Shown here: one piece after another, positions 18,301-24,081 of the stretch
Layout: each line of letters begins with the position of its first letter
How positions within the stretch are numbered: the first letter of the stretch is position 1
NCBI RefSeq assembly: GCF_003258705.1
Contig: NZ_CP029480.1
Location: 3,658,001 to 3,722,000 of the forward strand
DNA length: 64,000 bases
Direction: 5' to 3'
Origin: Arcticibacterium luteifluviistationis
Lineage (GTDB): Bacteria; Bacteroidota; Bacteroidia; Cytophagales; Spirosomataceae
Made by a program: the position numbers and the translations under genes
The notes under the pieces: model-generated
Databases searched by the model: none
What the model saw: the letters and a program-made list of their open reading frames with translations, nothing else
What the model was told of the DNA's origin: nothing

Positions 18301-21300
18301 AAAAAACTAAAGCTTCCATCTCCAGGTGGGTCTCTCAAGATTAAATAGGGTATCTGCGGTGAAGTAGTGGTAAAGCCACCTTCACTGGCTTTAATACCTG
18401 TGACAATGGCATTTACTACTTTTGGTGTGGCTGGTCTGTTCCAATTATCACTAAAGGTGAATGAGATAGGTTTTGCATAGTTTTGACCGCCATCCGTGCT
18501 AATATCACCACCAGTAAGAGTCAAAATACTGAGCCCATTCGAAGTTAGATAGTTTAATTTTTCATTGTTTTTCTGAAGGTTAGAGGCATACTTCAAAGTG
18601 TCGTCTTTAACTGGGCACTGTTTTAACGGTTTGCCCTCAAATACCTTTACTGAAAATGTTTTAGGTTCTAATTGCTTAAAAAGGGTGTAATTGGCATTTG
18701 GGTTAGTCTCTGCCAAGTCGCAGGTTGGTGCGGTTAAGCCATACACTTCTATTACCGGACTTTCATGAAAGAAAAGATTCATAATGGCATCGGCATCTGT
18801 AATGTCTCGAATTAAAACCGAGTCTGGCAATGCGTTTAAAAAATTAACCATTTCGCCTGCATTTAGGTCATTATTTGGTGATGATGTAGGCAAATTTGTA
18901 ATGCTATTCACTTGAACTTTATATTTACCTGCCGGTAATCTCACTTTCGCATACCCATTAATAGTGGTATTAACAGTGAGTTTTATTTTTGAATCAATGG
19001 GGTCTATTTTGGTAAAAAGCAATTCCGCAGAACCTACCGACGGGTAATATTCACAATCTTTAGCCACGTTTACCGTTATGAAATGCGTGGTGGTATCCTT
19101 AAAGTTGATGCCCGAAACCACGTTGCCATTGCCTACAGTTACCTGTGTTTGTGCAGGAGCAAATTGATGCGAATGAAATTGTGGTTTTATTGTATAATCG
19201 CCCGAATTGAGCTTAATGGTACTATATTTTCCATCAGAATCTGTTTTAATGCCTAAGTCTTGTAAGCTGCCGCTACCAGGACTTTGATTTTCCAGTATAA
19301 TGACGTCTTTTAGTACATCTGTATTTAGAGACAATGTGGCTCCATCGCAATAGTCGCATTCTTGAGTAATATTCCCTGTAATGGTAAAGCCTGTGGTGTC
19401 TCTAAATGTAAGTGCTCTTTCCGGAATGGCCCGAGACAAAACTACGGTTTCTATATTCTTATCAAAATCATGACCTTCTTTGTAAGGTGTCACTACATAG
19501 GTTGCTTGATCAGAGGAAGAATTAGCCGTATTGCCGTAATACAGATCTGGGATAATGAAATTTCCGCCATTGCTTGTTATAGCTGAATCCAGCTTATTAA
19601 TTACTCCTCCTGATACTGTAGAAGTCCTTTTGGCATAGACCTTAATCCCATCAATCCCGTTAACGTTGTTTCTATCTCTCACATAACCTGAAATATTCCC
19701 ATTGGCCGTTATCACTTTAATGGTGGAGACATTGGAATATGAAATTAAAGAATTTTGGCATTGATTATGAGTAAGCCTTCTGAACCGATATTCAGGATTG
19801 GTTTCGCCAATTCCCTGGGGAATAATGTATTGACTGCTTGTTGCTCCTGATATAGGAGCATAGCTAACTCCCGTATTGGTGCTTTGTTCCCAGCTGTAAC
19901 TTAAAAAAGGGTATGCAACTCCGGGGGTTAGTGATTTTAGGGTATCTGGTTTTTCTTGAAAAAAAGGTATAATGTGATCTCCTGTAATGGTACCTCCCGA
20001 AGTATTGGTCAAGGTGTAAGTATTGAAAGTGATTTCGTTGCTATAGGAGACAGCCCCATAAGCTGTAACTTTTCTTCTAAACTTTACCCAGTCATAAGAT
20101 TCCATTTTCCCTAGATCACAACCGTTTGCCTCATCTTCGTAACAATTATTAACGCTGAACCAATCGTGATTTGGGTCTTTTCTTTCCCAAGAATAAGCAA
20201 CACTGCTACCATAAATACTGCTGGCTAAGGTATAGTTATATAAAACTTCGCCGATATTGCCATTGCCTGGACAATGATCTTTTGAGCTCTCAAGAATACC
20301 CCCATTCAATGAAATTACCCCAGGTACTGGTAAGACTTTTGAGCTACCTACGCTAAGTTCAAATTGGCCTTCAGCTCCAGTTTCTGTAGATGTACTATAA
20401 TACCCTTCTACCATCACCCCATAAACGCCGGGGTTTAATCTTCGTGAAATATAGGATGTTGTACTGCTGCCATCGTCGTCGTCTCCTTCTATGTAGGTAT
20501 AGTTGTTACGGTTGTTCGTTAAAGAAATCAAGTGTAAGTAGGTATCGAAATTGGTGCCTGGATTATCAGTACTTATGACCACATCTCTGGGTTCATTTAG
20601 TACAAATTCATAGTAAACCTCACGAGAAGCTGTAAATTCATTATATCCACCCCAGCCTGAAGAGTTTCGGTCATGATATTCCCAGCCGTAGGGATCATTA
20701 CTGTTATTTAGCTCTGTAAAATTTGGGTTGCCCAAAAGAGCATTTCTATGGTTTGTAGTAGTATTGGTGCTCAAAACTCCAAACTGTAGTGGATCCCAAA
20801 GATATTCGCCATGGGCTGGTCTCCAATAATACCTCAAGTAAACATTGCTATCATAGGTTGTGTTGAAGGTATTGTCACCATAATTGTCAATGTCAAGCTG
20901 TACATCGTTTTCTTGAAGAATATTTCCGTTTTTAAAATCAACCAAAAGGTTCAGGTTTCCTTTTCCTGCATCGTCTGTATTCCAAACATAATTTGAATTA
21001 CAACATTCATCATAAGTGAGGGCAGAGACGTCAAATTTTCCATTACTTCCTGTAATACCCCTTTGAAAAAAATAAGAATAATATACTTCATATCTAGCTT
21101 GTCCTGTAACCCAAGAATAAAAATATTGATCAGGAACTCCATGATTATTGTTAATCCCAAGCAAAGGTATACCTAGAGTTCTATTGTCAAATCCTGGGGT
21201 TAGATCCACCAATTGTGTAGCCTGATTATCTGTATCAAGTTTTATATCAAGATACATTCTATTATCGGCCAATCCATTAGCTCCGTCATTGTTGGTAAGT

Positions 21301-21419
21301 GAGGCTTTCCAGTCACGAAGAAAAACTGCAAGATTGTAATCATTGAGGTTGGGTGATTGTGCCATTGACTCCTGGAAGTTGACAATCAAAAACATCAATA
21401 AAAATAAAATTCTTTTCAT
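15372..21419 (-). CDS. giant secreted multidomain surface protein (2015 residues) with type IX sorting domain
   Basis: A signal peptide ends at SMAQ (residue ~21). An N-terminal region follows, including a pre-peptidase-like beta domain (~277-357, with an EGDDDDGSS segment). A Cys-containing PKD/Ig-like region spans ~370-570. Three carboxypeptidase-regulatory-like beta sandwiches lie around ~573-665, ~676-775 and ~777-850 (SGYVRDRNNVNGIDGI). After a long unassigned region comes a Big_5-like Ig domain (~1610-1700) and a Calx-beta-like domain (~1710-1826, with VEPNETVIISLA). Next is a segment ITLNPGFEVKSGSVF, and finally a C-terminal sorting domain (~1920-2015). It is probably exported by type IX secretion and displayed on the surface. 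No catalytic motif is seen, and adhesion or matrix function is inference. It starts 5 bp after the LytTR gene. Confidence 0.9.
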   Translation of the reverse strand: MKRILFLLMFLIVNFQESMAQSPNLNDYNLAVFLRDWKASLTNNDGANGLADNRMYLDIKLDTDNQATQLVDLTPGFDNRTLGIPLLGINNNHGVPDQYFYSWVTGQARYEVYYSYFFQRGITGSNGKFDVSALTYDECCNSNYVWNTDDAGKGNLNLLVDFKNGNILQENDVQLDIDNYGDNTFNTTYDSNVYLRYYWRPAHGEYLWDPLQFGVLSTNTTTNHRNALLGNPNFTELNNSNDPYGWEYHDRNSSGWGGYNEFTASREVYYEFVLNEPRDVVISTDNPGTNFDTYLHLISLTNNRNNYTYIEGDDDDGSSTTSYISRRLNPGVYGVMVEGYYSTSTETGAEGQFELSVGSSKVLPVPGVISLNGGILESSKDHCPGNGNIGEVLYNYTLASSIYGSSVAYSWERKDPNHDWFSVNNCYEDEANGCDLGKMESYDWVKFRRKVTAYGAVSYSNEITFNTYTLTNTSGGTITGDHIIPFFQEKPDTLKSLTPGVAYPFLSYSWEQSTNTGVSYAPISGATSSQYIIPQGIGETNPEYRFRRLTHNQCQNSLISYSNVSTIKVITANGNISGYVRDRNNVNGIDGIKVYAKRTSTVSGGVINKLDSAITSNGGNFIIPDLYYGNTANSSSDQATYVVTPYKEGHDFDKNIETVVLSRAIPERALTFRDTTGFTITGNITQECDYCDGATLSLNTDVLKDVIILENQSPGSGSLQDLGIKTDSDGKYSTIKLNSGDYTIKPQFHSHQFAPAQTQVTVGNGNVVSGINFKDTTTHFITVNVAKDCEYYPSVGSAELLFTKIDPIDSKIKLTVNTTINGYAKVRLPAGKYKVQVNSITNLPTSSPNNDLNAGEMVNFLNALPDSVLIRDITDADAIMNLFFHESPVIEVYGLTAPTCDLAETNPNANYTLFKQLEPKTFSVKVFEGKPLKQCPVKDDTLKYASNLQKNNEKLNYLTSNGLSILTLTGGDISTDGGQNYAKPISFTFSDNWNRPATPKVVNAIVTGIKASEGGFTTTSPQIPYLILRDPPGDGSFSFLEQNKTVETTEQISYASAIEKDDWITAKLGFAFETGVGISTSSEIHVSATGEYNYNKRSVNDTVKVHTLTANTTFKTSDNPAVVGSGGDIFVGAATNYKTAIVKNLKYKQATCNFELKDVFMVADSGFATEFIFSENHIKNTLIPQLLQGSNTTANDSTKRALLRQLSVWQQTLDRNEQLKKNATFSRNRSFDGAVGEYTNYVYTENSSTISVEFEIGIDSSVAVEMGAEIAGSGLSGGVTIRLKKEIGGTNATNNIQDRQVGYTLKDDDPGDNFSVDIKTDPVYKTPVFDLVGGTSSCPHEPGSQFRDVFDFYAINPILENQTAGQPIVFDFRLYNSSFIDSDVTRNYYVRFVDGSAPGAKITNEGNPFLVPKVYTLFTENTKPTANAATASFYVGVEKAYGSTPENRWGDIRLQAYDACSSGDPNYIDVVKEVSLVAGYANSCSPIRLSMPENNFKVNGLSDVITIEFKDYLYNALGDADKVRFEYATAGSNTWTSTPAFEFLKADLQNSSFGTQKSINISALPDGDYKFRAVLTCGLQTILSVPVNGTIDRDPPLLFGNQEPADGIYELGDVISIKFNENLQCSALSETNFSLKKVSNNQEVPATLACFGNQLIITPNSSILSPSTERYAASVNNIRDAFGNNNTNSFEWNFGVKQATAPSSPYVATISAGTTQLNEDSPDSLAIIFQLSEKIPHPEVINFSIAGNAEYLSDYTTSFTKTNLGYEGSVKMDSAQLIKTIFLKTKADTQVEPNETVIISLATGGEYGFGTNNSSVILTITNDDVAINDCDNNGVAFNQSNNNVDNTAIAENTYHKLLLESNGKIEAPTTVIFKGEKSITLNPGFEVKSGSVFRAILEDCPNNVAASFVNNTDKARIMNQTDAIKDLLNLPYHLPYEVVDKVGEMELNFAGSTDLLMRINLFTFNGNFVKEIMYNKDLSAKEDLVVVDTKNLQSGAYFLKIEREGQVYFHNLILK

Positions 21420-21424
21420 GGCTA

Positions 21425-21760
21425 TTAAGCGGTTTTAAGGTTTGTAAAAAGATTAGGGTGCTTATCTAAAAGCAGGCCTCTTCGCCTTCTAGGTATTAGT
21501 AGCTCGCTCTTATTTTTGAGCAAGATGTATTCACCGTTTTTACGAGTGATGCATCCTATAATAAAAGCTTTGCTTACTAAGTTTGAGCGGTCAATTCTAA
21601 CAAAGGAATTGCCTTCAAAAAGGGCTTCGAAAGCTTTCAGACTGTAGCCCGAAATTAGTTTTGTACCATCAGACTTATTTAGAATAGTGTAATTAATGGA
21701 AGCCTGTAAATGTGTAAACATATCAGGTTTGGCAGCATCTAAGATTTTGGGCACATTCAT
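21425..21760 (-). CDS. single-domain LytTR DNA-binding protein
   Basis: This 111-residue protein consists almost entirely of a LytTR-type DNA-binding domain: ASINYTILNKSDG at the start, FVRIDRSNLVSKAFI in the middle (the conserved position of FxRxHRSxLVN) and a C-terminal PRRRRGL segment. There is no receiver or membrane domain, so how it senses a signal is unclear. It probably regulates the adjacent 2015-residue surface protein gene, 5 bp downstream, in one operon. A second stand-alone LytTR gene (33089-33415) has the same relation to other surface-protein genes. The leader (21781-21793) has a short inverted repeat, AAACC-TAT-GGTTT. Confidence 0.85.
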   Translation of the reverse strand: MNVPKILDAAKPDMFTHLQASINYTILNKSDGTKLISGYSLKAFEALFEGNSFVRIDRSNLVSKAFIIGCITRKNGEYILLKNKSELLIPRRRRGLLLDKHPNLFTNLKTA

Positions 21761-21897
21761 ATTTTACGAGTTTAGATTAAAAACCTATGGTTTAACCTTC
21801 CCTCCACCTGGCCATTGAAATTTGCAGGAATCAGACGTAGGATTTGCCTTAGCCCAAGTAAGGTGGGGCTATCTACATGGAAGCCACTATTTGGTAT

Positions 21898-21914
21898 GGG
21901 ACAAAATGTGGACA
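21898..21914. repeat. 17-bp repeated motif, exact copy
   Basis: GGGACAAAATGTGGACA, identical to 23996-24012 and two bases different from 14974-14990; always next to a terminator hairpin. Confidence 0.8.
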
Positions 21915-21916
21915 GT

Positions 21917-21955
21917 CAAAAAAAGACTCTGAATGTAGATTCAGAGTCTTTTTTT
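21917..21955 (-). terminator. strong hairpin terminator after the TPR/HTH regulator
   Basis: A perfect 10-bp stem GACTCTGAAT / ATTCAGAGTC with loop GTAG is flanked by runs of A and T on both sides, so it can act in either direction. It lies just downstream of the regulator stop codon (21987). Confidence 0.9.
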
Positions 21956-21986
21956 GACACGATTTTAGCGTTTTAAAAAATTGTGA

Positions 21987-23642
21987 TTATGAAAAACCCA
22001 ACAAAAAACTCTGCAATTCACTCTCTTCCAGATTCATTTTTTTTCGTAATCGGTAGCGAGCTTTTCTAATTCCGTCATCGCTTATACCCAAAATGCTGGT
22101 AATTTCTTTGGAGTTCATATTCATTTTCAAAAGTGAAATGAGCCTGATTTCACTCTTTGTGAAACTTCCAAATTTGGTGGTTAATGCAGTTAAAAAATCT
22201 TGATGAATACCACTAAACTCCTGAGAGAATTGATTCCACTGCGTATCGCCTTCTATGTCCCTATTGATCATGCGGCTTACGCGATTACTGGTTTTATTTA
22301 CAGAGTCGTCTACATTATTCTTCAGATGCTCCATCTCTCCTTTGAGGCTATTTAGAAATTCGTTTTTGTGTGCCAGTTGAAGCACTTTAGCTGTGAGTTC
22401 TTTCTTTTTGATGTCTAATTCTTTTTCTGAAAATCTGAGTTTTTCCTTCTCTATCTTTTTCTCATTTTCAAATACCAGTTTGTCCCTCCCCCTTTTTTGA
22501 TGAATGGAATAATATAAAATGCCCAAGGCCATCAGAAATAAAAGAAGAACCACTATTCTCCATTTATTGAGTTCATTGGTTTTGCTCAAAACTTGAATTT
22601 TAGCCTCATTTTTCAGAGATTCAAATTTGGCATCCGCTTCTGCGATAATTGCCGTTTTCTCGATAGACATTATACTGTCTTCCAAATTTCTTACAAAATA
22701 CAAATTATCATAGGCCTCTTTATTATTACCCGCCTGGTGTTGTGCTTCAAATAATGCCGTGTAAGCATTGACCATTCGATGCGGGTCCTTTCCCTTTTCT
22801 GCAATTTCTACAGCCTTCTCCGCGTAAAAATTAGCTTTGACAAAATCTCCCTTTTTGGTATAATTAATGGCCAAGTTTCTGAATACATGTTCTTGAGAAT
22901 TATAGATTTCATGCTTTTGGTATATAGCCAAAGCCTTTCCCAAGTATCCGATTGCCTTATCGTATTGCTGGTAATTATCTAAATAGATTTGAGATAGATT
23001 TGCATACAAAACCCCTACCACGTAACTGTCTATGCCTGCTTTTTCGGCAATTGCCAATCCGTCCAAATAACTTTTTTCGGCCTCAGGAAACCTGTGTAAG
23101 CTACGGTAAATAATGCCGAGGTTAGAATATATACTTAGAAGGCCATTGGTGTCATTCGCTTTTTGATAATACTCTTTAGAGAGCAAGGAGTATTGCAAAG
23201 CTTTGTCTAATACGGACTTTAAACCTTTTTTGTCTCGCCCTATTTTTTTAAAAGTTAGGCCTAAGGTATTATAGGCAGACCCCAATCCTTGGTCGTTTTT
23301 GATACGTTCATATAAATCAATTGCTTCTTGATTAACCTTAATACTTTGGTCAAAATCTCCACGGTTTTGTAAATAATTAGCAAAATTTAGCCTATTCCGT
23401 GCTTGCATGCTTTTAGTACCATATTTGGTGACTGCATTCTTAGATACCTCCAAATACTTGGCAGTTGAATCGCTATTGTTTCGGCTATAAAATTTAACTA
23501 TATCTAGCGAAAGTTGAGCTTTTTCTAATGAAGGTAATTGACTACGAAAAGCGGATTTTAGAGAATCAATTTTGCTCTGATTTTGAGCAAAAAGCAAACC
23601 ATGATTTAATAGAAGTAAAAGAAGCCATATTCTAAATTTCAT
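21987..23642 (-). CDS. TPR sensor with transmembrane helix and LuxR-like HTH output
   Basis: I chose the ATG at 23642 because it directly opens a signal sequence (MKFRIWLLLLL ... LFAQ); an upstream ATG at 23660 would add six residues. The exported N-terminal half contains repeated TPR motifs (residues ~85-320, for example AYNTLGLTFKKIG and YSNLGIIYRSL). A transmembrane helix follows (~365-382, VVLLLFLMALGILYYSI), then a charged coiled coil. The C-terminal HTH (~490-545, FTKSEIRLISLL and ITSILGISDDGIRKARYRLR) resembles LuxR-type helices. This is the Bacteroidota TPR/HTH one-component design: periplasmic sensing, cytoplasmic DNA binding. Its 3' end is duplicated as a remnant at 15051-15371. Confidence 0.88.
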   Translation of the reverse strand: MKFRIWLLLLLLNHGLLFAQNQSKIDSLKSAFRSQLPSLEKAQLSLDIVKFYSRNNSDSTAKYLEVSKNAVTKYGTKSMQARNRLNFANYLQNRGDFDQSIKVNQEAIDLYERIKNDQGLGSAYNTLGLTFKKIGRDKKGLKSVLDKALQYSLLSKEYYQKANDTNGLLSIYSNLGIIYRSLHRFPEAEKSYLDGLAIAEKAGIDSYVVGVLYANLSQIYLDNYQQYDKAIGYLGKALAIYQKHEIYNSQEHVFRNLAINYTKKGDFVKANFYAEKAVEIAEKGKDPHRMVNAYTALFEAQHQAGNNKEAYDNLYFVRNLEDSIMSIEKTAIIAEADAKFESLKNEAKIQVLSKTNELNKWRIVVLLLFLMALGILYYSIHQKRGRDKLVFENEKKIEKEKLRFSEKELDIKKKELTAKVLQLAHKNEFLNSLKGEMEHLKNNVDDSVNKTSNRVSRMINRDIEGDTQWNQFSQEFSGIHQDFLTALTTKFGSFTKSEIRLISLLKMNMNSKEITSILGISDDGIRKARYRLRKKMNLEESELQSFLLGFS

Positions 23643-23778
23643 ATTTGCTAAAAGAAACATTTTGATTCAATTACATGTAAGGTCATCTTTCTTAATTAAC
23701 TATTTCAGAATTAGCAACTAAATGATTTCGTTTTATTAAGAAACAGCTACTTATATGACCCTTAAATAATCTGAACGG

Positions 23779-23937
23779 TTATGGTTCTTCATTATCAATA
23801 ATTTTCGCTTTTAGTTTTTCAAAATGGCCTGCAATTTCCTCTTTCAAACTTTCCATTTCAACCATAACATCCCGTTGCAAAAGCCTCTTTTGCAATAGCA
23901 TATCTTTAGAACTTTTCTTCTTCTTATGGCGACTCAT
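23779..23937 (-). CDS. small basic coiled-coil ORF, 52 residues, unknown
   Basis: A minus-strand frame runs from ATG at 23937 to TAA at 23779. The product begins MSRHKKKKSSKDMLLQKR and continues with a heptad-like charged helix (EMESLKEEIAGHFEKLKAK), ending DNEEP. The composition is protein-like (strongly basic N-terminus, amphipathic helix) and the rest of this 420-bp gap is otherwise empty apart from the repeat at 23996. No function is recognisable. A spurious ORF remains possible because there is no clear ribosome binding site, though Bacteroidota often lack one. Confidence 0.45.
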   Translation of the reverse strand: MSRHKKKKSSKDMLLQKRLLQRDVMVEMESLKEEIAGHFEKLKAKIIDNEEP

Positions 23938-23995
23938 CAAAATCTAGATTTCAAGCAATGTTATGGGAAACAAAAAGAAGAATACTTTTTCTTTT

Positions 23996-24012
23996 GGGAC
24001 AAAATGTGGACA
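23996..24012. repeat. 17-bp repeated motif, exact copy
   Basis: GGGACAAAATGTGGACA, identical to the copy at 21898-21914, located just beyond the terminator of the FG-GAP gene. Confidence 0.8.
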
Positions 24013-24019
24013 ATGACAA

Positions 24020-24048
24020 AAAGTCCCTGAATGTTTATTCAGAGACTT
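24020..24048 (-). terminator. hairpin terminator after the FG-GAP surface protein gene
   Basis: The stem AAGTCCCTGAAT / ATTCAGAGACTT (one mismatch) has loop GTTT and a T-run on the minus strand. It is close in sequence to the terminator at 21917-21955, including the CTGAAT/ATTCAG core. Confidence 0.8.
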
Positions 24049-24081
24049 TAAATATAACTTTACTTTAAGTTTTAATTACTC

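Larger units (their letters stand above)
21778..22340 (-). repeat. duplicated block, copy A (intact regulator gene end + terminator + leader)
   Basis: This is the intact counterpart of 14850-15371. The two direct copies bracket the LytTR gene and the 2015-residue protein gene. It includes the last ~118 codons of the TPR/HTH regulator, the perfect terminator hairpin, the 17-bp motif and the LytTR leader. Confidence 0.85.

Noticed and set aside
23661-24081. Possible tRNA or structured RNA in the gap
   Set aside because: No cloverleaf or tRNA-like TTCGA arm was found; only the terminator, the 17-bp motif and a small ORF are supported.
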